IMG/VR virus record: IMGVR_UViG_3300009194_000008
Location: 34,859 to 98,858 of that record
Length of the DNA: 64,000 bases
Source: a virus
Reading direction: 5' to 3' (one strand)
A program made the position numbers and the translations under genes. The notes beneath the pieces were generated by a model that saw nothing but the letters and a program-made list of their open reading frames with translations, did not search any database and was not told the DNA's origin. Shown here piece after piece: positions 1-8,210 of the stretch. Numbering within the stretch: position 1 is the stretch's first letter; each line of letters opens with the position of its first letter.

Positions 1-1
1 T

Positions 2-1906
2 CTGTTAGGGCGTCACAACGTGTCAATGGAAGCCGCAGCCAAGGGCATGACCCCCGAGCAGATCGATGCGTTGTATGATCGTCCTAAACAGCAGGCGCAA
101 ACCACCCACACGGTGATCCCTCAGGGATACATGGATCGTCCCTCCGTCGGCCATCCGATGGTCATGAAACTGCCCATCGAGTCAGTGATTCCGGTCCACG
201 TACCGGGACAGCCAGAAGAACACATTGGCTACTTCGTGATGATCGACCAGAACGGTCGTCCGGTGGTGCGTGATGAGAACCGGGATTACTACGGAGAACT
301 GCGGACCAGCTTTAGCTCCAATACCCAGGACAACACCTCGGAACTGGTGCGTCAGACCAAGGAAGCCATGGGCGGTGTCCAACCTGATAACAGCCAGGAT
401 ATCGACCAGATCCATCAGGCGTATGCGGCGATCATCGAGAACGATCTGATCAACCGACTACGTAACGGTATCTACCAGGAAGAGTTTGAGGTAGGCACCA
501 GCGATGAGATCTATCGGATCATGCTGCATCGCTCCCTCAAGGCCCAACAGACGCAACTGTTGTATATCCCGGCCGAGTTGATGACCTACATCGCCTTCGA
601 CTATAACGACCGGGGGATTGGTCAGACGTTGTTGACCCAGTCCAAGATCCTGTCGTCGATGCGCAGTGTGTTGTTGTTTGCTGAGACCATGTCTGGGGTG
701 CGTAATGCCGTGGGACGTAAGCGGGCCAATATCAACGTCGATCCGGATGACCCTGATCCGCAGAAGACCATCAGTGATATCCAGGCGGCTGTTCTGGAAT
801 CTGCTCACCGCGGGTTCCCGTTGGGGTCTCCTGACCCGGGTCAGACCCTGGACTACCTGAACCGGGCCGGGTTTGATTTCTCGATCAACGTGGAGTCGGA
901 TAACTACCCCACCACCAAGGTGGAGTTTGACGATTACAACACCCAGCAGCAGGCGGGTAACCCGGAACTGCAAGACCGGCTACGTCGCATGCATATCTCA
1001 GGGATGGGGATTAACCCGGAGTTGGTTGACCCGAGCCAGTCCCCGGAGTTTGCCACCAGTGTGGTCAACAACAACTTGATCATGACCCGTCGTGTGATGC
1101 GTTATCAGAAACGCTTTACCCGTCAACTGACCAAGTTCATTCAGACGTTCACGACCCACTCGTCCACACTGAAGGCAAAACTGCTGGAGGAGGTCAAAAG
1201 CAACCACAGGAAGCTGAACAAGGAGCATAAGAAACTCTCGCATGAAGAAGTGGTTGACGAGTTTATTGCCTCCCTGTCGGCCTCTCTCCCGGCACCAGAC
1301 ACCACCCGCATCGATCAGCAGCTCCAGGCGTTTGAGCAATACACCAACCTACTGGATCGGTCGCTGGAATCCTACATCACCGCTGATCTGTTCCCGTCGG
1401 AGATGCTCCAGCGCGAACCTGATGTGGTAAACCACGTCATTTCGGTGGTGCGGGCGTACTACCAGCGGTTGTGGCTGGAACGCAACAATGTCCTGCCGGA
1501 ACTGGACCAACTGACCCAGATGGATGGTAAGAAGTCCGGCTTTAACCTGCTGGATATTCAGGAGGGTCAGTTCAATAGTCTGGGTGAGGCCATCCAGTCC
1601 TATCTGGAGGGTATCAACAAGACCAAGGAGAAGTGGTCCGAGAAGTATCAGGAACAGATGGACGAAGAAGACGGGGCTGGTGGGTTTGGTGATACCACCG
1701 AAACCGACGATTTTGGTGGGTCCACGGATGACTTCTCAACAGACGACACCGGTGGTGATCTGAACGAGGAAGAAGACTTCGGAGAAGAGGAAACGGAGGA
1801 GGAGGTGGAAGAAGAAACCCCCGAATCCGAAGAAGAAACGGAAGAGGAGGAATCCGAAGAGGAAGAAGGCGAAGGTGAAAAGGACGACGCGTCCAAAAAG
1901 AAATAA
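2..1906 (+). CDS. Portal-like head protein, 5' end cut by window
   Basis: The frame is open to the left edge, so the GTG at 20 may be internal and the protein is at least 628 aa. The middle part (around residues 180-260) reads like a T4 gp20-type portal: a 'YIPAELMTYIAFDY' stretch followed by a segment on reactivating and querying a long helical domain (LLTQSKILSSMRSVLLF). The C-terminal 80 residues are almost all Asp/Glu/Gly/Thr and probably disordered. If it is a portal, it forms the dodecameric DNA gate at the head-tail vertex. It is followed by a 12-bp hairpin shared with a convergent gene. The assignment rests on remembered family pattern only; another large virion protein is possible. 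Confidence 0.5.
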   Translation: MLGRHNVSMEAAAKGMTPEQIDALYDRPKQQAQTTHTVIPQGYMDRPSVGHPMVMKLPIESVIPVHVPGQPEEHIGYFVMIDQNGRPVVRDENRDYYGELRTSFSSNTQDNTSELVRQTKEAMGGVQPDNSQDIDQIHQAYAAIIENDLINRLRNGIYQEEFEVGTSDEIYRIMLHRSLKAQQTQLLYIPAELMTYIAFDYNDRGIGQTLLTQSKILSSMRSVLLFAETMSGVRNAVGRKRANINVDPDDPDPQKTISDIQAAVLESAHRGFPLGSPDPGQTLDYLNRAGFDFSINVESDNYPTTKVEFDDYNTQQQAGNPELQDRLRRMHISGMGINPELVDPSQSPEFATSVVNNNLIMTRRVMRYQKRFTRQLTKFIQTFTTHSSTLKAKLLEEVKSNHRKLNKEHKKLSHEEVVDEFIASLSASLPAPDTTRIDQQLQAFEQYTNLLDRSLESYITADLFPSEMLQREPDVVNHVISVVRAYYQRLWLERNNVLPELDQLTQMDGKKSGFNLLDIQEGQFNSLGEAIQSYLEGINKTKEKWSEKYQEQMDEEDGAGGFGDTTETDDFGGSTDDFSTDDTGGDLNEEEDFGEEETEEEVEEETPESEEETEEEESEEEEGEGEKDDASKKK

Positions 1907-1916
1907 GCGATGACAT

Positions 1917-1946
1917 ACACCACCGGACTTGAGGGTCCGGTGGTGT
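1917..1946. terminator. Bidirectional hairpin terminator
   Basis: A perfect 12-bp inverted repeat (ACACCACCGGAC / GTCCGGTGGTGT) with a 6-nt loop separates two convergent genes, the portal-like gene (+) and the subtilase (-). It is followed by TTATGCCG, the flank seen at most other operon ends in this window. Confidence 0.75.
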
Positions 1947-1953
1947 TATGCCG

Positions 1954-3222
1954 TTAACTGCTGGGTGTCAGACCGGGGATCTCTTCAAAGGCGATCGTGG
2001 GATCCAGATAAAGAATATGATCGGCCATGCGGTGGATCTCGTTATCAGGATCACTGGGATCGGGAACCACCGACCCTGGGGCGTAACCGCGTTGTAACTC
2101 ACCGCGGGTGGCATTGGCTTTTAGCTTGTCCTTCAATGCTCGAACTTCAGCCCGGGTCGACAGTCGGTCATAGCCTTCCAACATACACGCCAACACGCCG
2201 ACCACATATGGCGTCGAGTAGCTGGTCCCGCTACCAATGGATGCATAGTAACCGCCATCCTCGGGACGCATCGCCACCACGACATCCTGTCCAGGGGAGA
2301 CCACGTCAATGGGTGACCCAAAGCTAGTGCCCCAACCATCAAAGGTGTAATAGGGTCGGTCACGAACATTAAGACCACCACAGATAATCGCATCGGGATC
2401 GCCCTCGGCTGGAAACATCTGCACCTGATCCAGATCGAGGATACTGTTACCCGCAGGGAAACAACACGGCAAGCCGACATCAATGCAATCCGTGATCGCG
2501 GCATTGATAGTGCTGCCAAACCCACCCCAGGAACAGAACAACACACCGGGTCGATTACTGGCAGCGTTTTGTTCGTAGTCGTCCTTGATGGCCCCCATGG
2601 CGGTAATAAAGGCGACCGAACTTACCCCCTCACCCGAGCCATGGAATTTGTAGGAGTACATCTGGACTTCGCGGGCAACCCCGAAGGTTCGACCCCCGAC
2701 TGCCGAGAGACATGCTGTGCCATGACCCGTCCCATCCAGCGGTGTGTCGAGTACCCCGTCATACATCCAGGGTTGTTGAGCCCGACCCTCAAACTGATCA
2801 TGGCTCACATAGCACCCAGAATCGATCATGAAGACGTCGACGCCAACCCCGGTACGTAGGCAGGGGAACGTCGCTTCGGCCGCTGTGGTGTGGTTAGGGG
2901 CCCGCCACGGCGACTTACGACGGATAATACGAGCAGGTGCCCAGCCCCCGTGTTCGATGGTGTTGTAACCCCCCGCCATTTGTTCGGTCATCGGGGTGGC
3001 TTGCGGTTGATTGGCTTCGGGATGCAGGGGCGTATCTCCCGACTCAATGGTTTCGATCCCCACATAGTCCCGCAATGGAAAAGCGTCAGGGGTCATATCT
3101 GCGAACACAAAGAACCGGGGGAGTCCTTTGATTCGAGATGCCACCAAACCCTGCTCGTCCAGTAGCGTTTCAAATTCAGTAACCAGGTCACGTGATTTCA
3201 GCACTACAATGGTTTCACTCAT
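1954..3222 (-). CDS. Subtilisin-family (S8) serine protease
   Basis: A 422-aa subtilase with its catalytic triad visible: Asp134 in 'MIDSG', His167 in 'GTGHGTA' and Ser334 in 'GSGTSYSTP'. The oxyanion Asn is Asn259 in 'PAGNS'. About 110 N-terminal residues precede the catalytic core and may be a propeptide or a virion-docking domain; no signal peptide is evident. Its ATG overlaps the stop of the upstream fibre gene (ATGA), so the two are probably co-translated. Its place at the end of a tail-fibre operon suggests a virion-borne protease that cuts host surface proteins or processes fibres. Family assignment is firm; the role is inferred. Confidence 0.92.
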   Translation of the reverse strand: MSETIVVLKSRDLVTEFETLLDEQGLVASRIKGLPRFFVFADMTPDAFPLRDYVGIETIESGDTPLHPEANQPQATPMTEQMAGGYNTIEHGGWAPARIIRRKSPWRAPNHTTAAEATFPCLRTGVGVDVFMIDSGCYVSHDQFEGRAQQPWMYDGVLDTPLDGTGHGTACLSAVGGRTFGVAREVQMYSYKFHGSGEGVSSVAFITAMGAIKDDYEQNAASNRPGVLFCSWGGFGSTINAAITDCIDVGLPCCFPAGNSILDLDQVQMFPAEGDPDAIICGGLNVRDRPYYTFDGWGTSFGSPIDVVSPGQDVVVAMRPEDGGYYASIGSGTSYSTPYVVGVLACMLEGYDRLSTRAEVRALKDKLKANATRGELQRGYAPGSVVPDPSDPDNEIHRMADHILYLDPTIAFEEIPGLTPSS

Positions 3223-3821
3223 ACGGCGACATACTCCACCACTTCAATGGCCATATAGCTGTACGGGGAGGCAAGAATATCGTTCACTACGGTACTACCG
3301 CTGACATTGACACGCAGTTCGATCACATCCCCATATTCAACGGCGATTGGAGGACCCGCCAAGGAGTGTAGGTTACTGGACCAACCATCAGTGCTCTGAC
3401 GAACGTTACTGACCGGACAACCATGAAACTCGGCATTATTCTTACGGAAACTGATATGGGCACTATGCGTATCCGTACTCGCAGTCAAACTCAGGCCAGC
3501 ATACAGACGCACCTTAGTAACCCCTTGGGGAATGACCAGTTGGGTCGGTAAGCTTAAGGTAAAAAAGCCATCGGTGTCATACTCGGCAGCGTCCCACTCC
3601 ACTACGTAGGGGAAGTCCACGTTTGACTTGATAGCATTTAGTCGTAGCATTGCCCCACGGAACGGCGTCTCGATGGTTTCGGCATTGACCAGTCCCGCCA
3701 AGGCGGTGGCGATTTTCCCAATCGTGGTTCGACGACTGTTGCCGTTTTTGACGAGGTAGATTTCTTCAGCGCCGGTAATAGGACCGACGAGATCTAAGCC
3801 ATCCAAAGATGAATCGGGCAT
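3219..3821 (-). CDS. C1q/TNF-like jelly-roll tail fibre protein
   Basis: A 200-aa protein. Residues 1-45 look like a short docking segment (LVKNGNSRRTTIGKIA). Residues 50-200 have the alternating hydrophobic pattern and landmarks of a C1q/TNF-like jelly roll: 'GAMLRLN' at the start, a 'GVTKVRLYAGLSL' strand, 'GDVIELRV', and a final 'YMAIEVVEY' strand. Such trimeric heads are common receptor-binding tips. It lies directly upstream of the subtilase (4-nt overlap) and downstream of small fibre-associated proteins. The fold call is by eye. Confidence 0.65.
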   Translation of the reverse strand: MPDSSLDGLDLVGPITGAEEIYLVKNGNSRRTTIGKIATALAGLVNAETIETPFRGAMLRLNAIKSNVDFPYVVEWDAAEYDTDGFFTLSLPTQLVIPQGVTKVRLYAGLSLTASTDTHSAHISFRKNNAEFHGCPVSNVRQSTDGWSSNLHSLAGPPIAVEYGDVIELRVNVSGSTVVNDILASPYSYMAIEVVEYVAV

Positions 3822-3832
3822 AATTACGTTCC

Positions 3833-4051
3833 TTAAATCAGCAGTGCGTCGTTACCGGTCTGCTGGGCATCGCCCGAGAGCAGTAGACGACTTTGGTTGT
3901 CAGGGTGGAGTTCATCGAAGTTGGATAACAACATGGCACCCTGAGGTGTCAGGTTATAGGTAGGTGCTTCCCAAACCACATTACCGTTCAGGGTCATCCG
4001 GACGGCAGTTTTGCCGTTTAAGGTAACACGTTCAATATCGTTTAGGTTCAT
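3833..4051 (-). CDS. Small virion-associated protein
   Basis: A 72-aa protein with an N-terminal 'VTLNGKTAVRMTLNGNVVW' beta hairpin, a pattern often seen in short phage tail or baseplate decoration proteins. The rest is polar, with no membrane segment. It overlaps the next upstream gene by 4 nt (ATGA), so it belongs to the fibre operon. I do not recognise a named family. Confidence 0.5.
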   Translation of the reverse strand: MNLNDIERVTLNGKTAVRMTLNGNVVWEAPTYNLTPQGAMLLSNFDELHPDNQSRLLLSGDAQQTGNDALLI

Positions 4052-4332
4052 TGATTCACCTCGATATATAACGTATCGGGATCAGCCGGTACGGGTATGC
4101 CACCGACTGGAACCACCGCAATATGTTTAAACCCACTGGCTTGGGCATACTGGGGGTGGGGATCACTCTCACCAACGTGACGGTTGACAGATTTCATCGT
4201 GTGTCCGCCCGGTGTTGCGCCGTCATGAACACGTAGTTCACGAGCTTCATGGTCGATAGTGATTTCACCACCTTCACCAGTATAAGCGTCGTTGGCTTGG
4301 GTATCCCCTCGCGAGTGTAAAAACTTTTTCAT
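4048..4332 (-). CDS. Short fibre protein with Mtd-N-like module
   Basis: About 94 aa starting at the ATG preceded by GAGA; an ATG 12 nt further up is possible. Residues 1-45 carry the module 'SRGDTQANDAYTG...GEITID...LRVHDGATPGG', matching the N-terminal domain of phage major tropism determinant-like fibre proteins (a short beta fold that attaches the fibre to the tail). The remainder ('GESDPHPQYA') resembles the 'HPQY' linkers of tail fibres. One of six copies of this module in the window. Confidence 0.7.
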   Translation of the reverse strand: MKKFLHSRGDTQANDAYTGEGGEITIDHEARELRVHDGATPGGHTMKSVNRHVGESDPHPQYAQASGFKHIAVVPVGGIPVPADPDTLYIEVNQ

Positions 4333-4399
4333 AGGGTATCTCATTTAACGAAGTGAATGCCATATGATCCATCCGCAACCCCATGGAAAGACGACATAA

Positions 4400-4421
4400 A
4401 CGCCGAGCCTCAGCCCGGCGT
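4400..4421 (-). terminator. Hairpin between fibre genes
   Basis: ACGCCG (4400-4405) pairs with CGGCGT (4416-4421), with inner GC/GC pairs. It is preceded by GACATAA on the + strand, the flank common to other hairpins here. It sits just after the stop of the 130-aa fibre gene. Confidence 0.5.
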
Positions 4422-4428
4422 CATTTGG

Positions 4429-4821
4429 TTAGCCGATACTACCCTGATCCAGCGTCCAACTACCGCTGGCATCACTGAAACCCATGGCTTCGAGCGTCTC
4501 GCGAACCGCAGTCTGTGCTCGGGTGTCGGTGAAGTAGAGGTTGGTGGCGCCTTCCGCCAATTCATCGGTCGTTTCAGGACCACTGCCGCTACCACCAGCC
4601 CCAGACAGGTTGATGTACGTGCTGCCTGACCAGCGGTAGAGCTGGTTGGTATCCAGAGCGACATAGATGATACCGGCATCCCCTTCAGCGGGGAAGGACG
4701 CTTGGTCCGCGAACTCCCGTACGTCATCCACATATGCCGGTAGCTGGGTATTGGGAACTTGCCCAGTGTCATCCAGTTGAGACAGGGTATAAACCTTATC
4801 CCGAATATGAAGCTTTAACAT
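4429..4821 (-). CDS. Tail fibre segment, paralogue of 272-aa fibre
   Basis: A 130-aa protein nearly matching residues ~110-190 plus the extreme C-terminus of the 272-aa fibre at 14116-14934: shared 'QLPAYVDDVxEFADxASFPA', 'ALDTNxxYRWSGS', 'ATNLYFTDTRA' and a terminal 'W-x-L-DQGSI' motif. It lacks the Mtd-N module and starts with 'MLKLHIRDKVYTLSQLDD'. The good Shine-Dalgarno AGGAGAG overlaps the T-run of the preceding terminator. It is probably an intersubunit or adapter part of the fibre network. Confidence 0.65.
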   Translation of the reverse strand: MLKLHIRDKVYTLSQLDDTGQVPNTQLPAYVDDVREFADQASFPAEGDAGIIYVALDTNQLYRWSGSTYINLSGAGGSGSGPETTDELAEGATNLYFTDTRAQTAVRETLEAMGFSDASGSWTLDQGSIG

Positions 4822-4832
4822 GAAACTCTCCT

Positions 4833-4856
4833 AAAAAAGGGTCCCCGAAGGGACCC
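4833..4856 (-). terminator. Intrinsic terminator with T-run
   Basis: GGGTCCC (4839-4845), a 4-nt loop and GGGACCC (4850-4856), followed on the minus strand by TTTTTT. It lies between the 340-aa fibre gene and the 130-aa gene; the T-run runs directly into the AGGAGAG ribosome site of the latter. Confidence 0.8.
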
Positions 4857-4879
4857 TAGCTTTATTGCTTAACTGCCTA

Positions 4880-5902
4880 TTAGTCAATCAATTCCAACAC
4901 AGGTCGCCACGCAGATTCTGAATTACCTGCGGTATTCTCAGTTTCGTTGTTAGAATACCCGACACGACGACCAATACGGTAATCAAGGCCATTTTCTGTA
5001 CGGCCTGCTTTTTCCTGCACCCACGCCTCGCCCGATCCAATGTCACCGCTTTCCAGTGACGCCCACTTGGGTTCGGTTTCATTGGGGTTCGGTCTTGCAT
5101 CGACCTTGATCATCAGACGGTCCCATTCCGAACCGACCTGACTTGCGTGGTCTTCCAGACCACGCCATGAGTCGGCATCCACGACCGGATCCTCGGTAGA
5201 ACCACTCATCAGACGTACCCGATAGTTGTGACCCCAGAGGTGGACCACACGGTTTTGGTTAACCGGATCACCATACGGGTGGGTACCGGGCCCATCGACA
5301 CCATAGACCAGGCCTTTCTGGTACAGTTCCTTATAGGTAACATCCTGAAGGACGGGTTTCATGGACATGAACAATGTCTTGCCATCCAATGAAAACTTCA
5401 ACCAACCACCATCCGGACTCGGGTTCCTCCCCTTAACACCTAACATATCGGTTAAGAGTCGATAGTCAATCAGTTGTGATTGTTCCACCTGCCCATAGTA
5501 ACCTGCTGTGGTGTCGCCTGCTACGACGGCTGAAGCTCCCGGTATGAAAACATGTTCCGGGATATCCAGAGCGACCCATCGTCCGTTCTTACGACCAAGT
5601 ACCATGTCGTTGTGTGGGTCCCGTAAGTAAGAATCATGACGCATGTATTCTTCGGGAAGGATACCATTGTCGTTGAGACCGGGTACTACCGAACCAACAT
5701 CGGCCTTATCGAACTTATAGGTCAGTTTTTGGTTGATTAATCCCGTGGTAGGTGCCTCATTGGGGAGCACCACACCACCAGGGGTCTGACCATTGTGGAC
5801 ACGCACCGTTTGGAATGTGGTGTCAAATACCATCTCTCCGGGTTCGCCCACATACGCGCCACTCTCGGGGTATGCCATGTGAGGCATGATCAACTTATTC
5901 AT
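4880..5902 (-). CDS. Tail fibre, Mtd-N-like plus lectin-like C-domain
   Basis: A 340-aa protein. Residues ~10-45 are a divergent Mtd-N-like module (GEPGEMVFD...VRVHNGQTPGG). Residues ~165-340 form a domain shared with the C-termini of the proteins at 5913-8162 and 17017-17769. Its landmarks are 'WLKFSLDGKTLF', 'VTYKEL', 'YRVRLMSG', 'GSEWDRLM', 'AWVQE' and a closing 'WRPVLELID'. The spaced Trp/Gly pattern ending in 'WRPxLEL' recalls C-type-lectin-like receptor-binding heads, but this is an inference. Co-directional with the neighbouring fibres. Confidence 0.7.
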   Translation of the reverse strand: MNKLIMPHMAYPESGAYVGEPGEMVFDTTFQTVRVHNGQTPGGVVLPNEAPTTGLINQKLTYKFDKADVGSVVPGLNDNGILPEEYMRHDSYLRDPHNDMVLGRKNGRWVALDIPEHVFIPGASAVVAGDTTAGYYGQVEQSQLIDYRLLTDMLGVKGRNPSPDGGWLKFSLDGKTLFMSMKPVLQDVTYKELYQKGLVYGVDGPGTHPYGDPVNQNRVVHLWGHNYRVRLMSGSTEDPVVDADSWRGLEDHASQVGSEWDRLMIKVDARPNPNETEPKWASLESGDIGSGEAWVQEKAGRTENGLDYRIGRRVGYSNNETENTAGNSESAWRPVLELID

Positions 5903-5912
5903 TGATTACTCC

Positions 5913-8162
5913 TTATGCGTAAACATGGATGCTCGGCATGCGTTCTGCTTCGGGGAGATCAACCAGTTCAAGTACTGGCCGATAACCGATATCTCCGGCG
6001 ATGGTATCAACCGAAATGGTTTCAATGGCAAGCGGATCCCCTGTGTTACCACGCAGAACGGCTTCTCCAGCGGTAGAACCTAATTCCTGAACCCACTGGC
6101 GGCGCCCATCAACGCTAGTATCGAACCCGAGTTCCTCAGCCGTAAATGACCCCCAACGATCTGCTTCAGGTACATCACTACCTGACCATAAGTGACGCAT
6201 GACCATGTCCCATTCTGACCCTGCAGTTGACGCCCCATCGGTATAGGGGTCTTCATTAGTCCCAGATAAAAGACGGAACTGATATTGGTAGATCGCATCA
6301 CTCTGGTAATGAACTGCCGGATCTGTGACAACAATCTCCTTTGCCAGGATTTCATTATAGGTCACGTTTCGAGTGACTTGTCGAAGTGGCATGTAGCAAA
6401 TCTTACCTTGATAAGAATACTTTACCCACGCTACCTCTCGGGGTGGTTGATCAACACGGTCACTGTAGGACTTACGGAGATCGTAAATATCACCTAATGA
6501 AAAAAGACTAATGACCGCCTGTGTATCCAAGAAACCGTAGAACCCAAACTCCGCGTCGCCTTTCTGTAACACTGCAGGACCAACACCTGTTGCCGGTACC
6601 GGGAAATACGAGTGAGGATCAAAGGGTCGAGAAACCGGCGCGGCATTAAATGTCTGTTCAGGAACCCCGATACAACCTGACCAATTTTTCCCCCACGTCC
6701 GTATTTCGCCGTTCATTAGCATGGCGATGGTACTATAGTGGTCATTACGCACCCAACGTACTCCCGACATAATAAACGTCGGTGAACCTGTACCACTAAT
6801 GTTATCATCTTCGGTGTAGGTGTCCGTGGTCGGGTCATACCCCCAAGAACCATCACCAACTTCAGCCCAGTAGTTGTGTCCCCAGCCATAGAGGTCGCCG
6901 TTCTTGGTGATGGCGAAGTACGCGCCCTCAAAACCCGTTACAACATCAACGACGTTCTTACCCATGAGGAAAGGGGTGGGGTTGTGGAAATACTGTGCCC
7001 TGTCCCATCCATCAGTATCGGCCGTCTCATCGCCTGGGATGGTCCCAAAAATATAGGCGTCACCGTTGGTTTTTACGGCAACAAATCCGGTCCAATCACC
7101 TATACCGGACAAGAAGTCCCAGTCATTGTCATTTCCCAGGCGCTCCCAAGTCATACTGAGGCGGAATTCCGTGACCGTGTCCTGCTCCCAACCGGTATCT
7201 GTCTCACCGGCATAATACAGATAGCCTTGCTCGTCAATCAGTAGACCGACGTAACTACCGAAAGCCATGCGGCGTTTAGGAGTTGCTTTTGGAGCACTAC
7301 TCACCAGAACCGGGGTGTAGGCATCTTCTTCGTGTCCTTCGCCGGTGGCAGACCCATAGTAGTTATACCCCCAACTATAAATGTTACCCGTGTTGGATAC
7401 AGCATACCCACGCCAATAGAGGCTATCCACATAAACGACGGGTTCGGGAATGGGTAGGAGGGTAGGAATTGGATCGTTCCCGGTTTCTGTTTCACGCCCA
7501 ATTGCACCCATCGAATCATCACCCCACGACCATAAAGTGCCGTCAGCTTTGATACCGAAGGATGCGCCATATTCTCCAGCATGGACGAAGGTCCAGTCAT
7601 CGCCAGGGATTACCGTTTCAGGCGGCCAGATAATTTCTCCCGCACGGTCGCTAGGGATGCCGTACTCGCCTTCGTATTCTTCTTCACCTGCAGTCCAGAT
7701 ATGTCCTTCCGTATCGAGCGCCATCAGTCCAGATGACCATGGGTCTGAGGTCACCATTTTGAACCGCTTTTCGGGCATGATTTCGACATACCCGTTAAAC
7801 GCTACGTCCCAGAACGAACCGGTAACGAAGAGGCGACCGTCATCGTCAATATAAGCGCTGTGGTATTCAGCTACTGCTGCTTGATGATGGTGGAGGTGGT
7901 AGGAAGGCTGTGAAAGTGATACGGGGGTAACGGCTTCACCACCTTCTACTTGAACCCACTCCCCGTCTTTACGTACATAGGCCACCCCATCCTTGGGTGC
8001 TTCACTGGGGATGGACGTTCCACCGGGCGTATTACCGTCATGAAGACGGAGCTCACCCACGTCGGTGTCAATACTCAATGTCCCGTCTTCCCCCGTGTAG
8101 AACTGGTGTTCAATACCAGTACCACGAGGGAACTTGGGTGTGTTGGGTTTATCGTTTGCCAT
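5913..8162 (-). CDS. Tail fibre with RCC1-like beta-propeller
   Basis: A 749-aa protein with AGGAGAAC upstream of the ATG. Residues 1-50 are an Mtd-N-like module (GTLSID...LRLHDGNTPGG). From ~90 to ~520 run RCC1-type propeller repeats: 'GIKADGTLWSWGDD', 'AVSNTGNIYSWGYN', 'AITKNGDLYGWGHN', 'AMLMNGEIRTWGKN'. Residues ~580-749 are the same lectin-like domain as in the 340-aa fibre ('GSEWDMVM', 'QWVQE', 'GYRPVLELVD'). The propeller probably acts as an adhesion platform between the tail-proximal module and the receptor-binding tip. Confidence 0.8.
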   Translation of the reverse strand: MANDKPNTPKFPRGTGIEHQFYTGEDGTLSIDTDVGELRLHDGNTPGGTSIPSEAPKDGVAYVRKDGEWVQVEGGEAVTPVSLSQPSYHLHHHQAAVAEYHSAYIDDDGRLFVTGSFWDVAFNGYVEIMPEKRFKMVTSDPWSSGLMALDTEGHIWTAGEEEYEGEYGIPSDRAGEIIWPPETVIPGDDWTFVHAGEYGASFGIKADGTLWSWGDDSMGAIGRETETGNDPIPTLLPIPEPVVYVDSLYWRGYAVSNTGNIYSWGYNYYGSATGEGHEEDAYTPVLVSSAPKATPKRRMAFGSYVGLLIDEQGYLYYAGETDTGWEQDTVTEFRLSMTWERLGNDNDWDFLSGIGDWTGFVAVKTNGDAYIFGTIPGDETADTDGWDRAQYFHNPTPFLMGKNVVDVVTGFEGAYFAITKNGDLYGWGHNYWAEVGDGSWGYDPTTDTYTEDDNISGTGSPTFIMSGVRWVRNDHYSTIAMLMNGEIRTWGKNWSGCIGVPEQTFNAAPVSRPFDPHSYFPVPATGVGPAVLQKGDAEFGFYGFLDTQAVISLFSLGDIYDLRKSYSDRVDQPPREVAWVKYSYQGKICYMPLRQVTRNVTYNEILAKEIVVTDPAVHYQSDAIYQYQFRLLSGTNEDPYTDGASTAGSEWDMVMRHLWSGSDVPEADRWGSFTAEELGFDTSVDGRRQWVQELGSTAGEAVLRGNTGDPLAIETISVDTIAGDIGYRPVLELVDLPEAERMPSIHVYA

Positions 8163-8179
8163 CTCTGTTCTCCTAAAGA

Positions 8180-8201
8180 AGAGCGCCCCTAAAGGCGCTC
8201 T
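8180..8201 (-). terminator. Intrinsic hairpin between fibre genes
   Basis: AGAGCGCC (8180-8187) pairs with GGCGCTCT (8194-8201) around a 6-nt loop and is followed by TCTTT on the minus strand, just before the AGGAGAAC site of the propeller fibre. Confidence 0.7.
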
Positions 8202-8210
8202 TTATTGACA

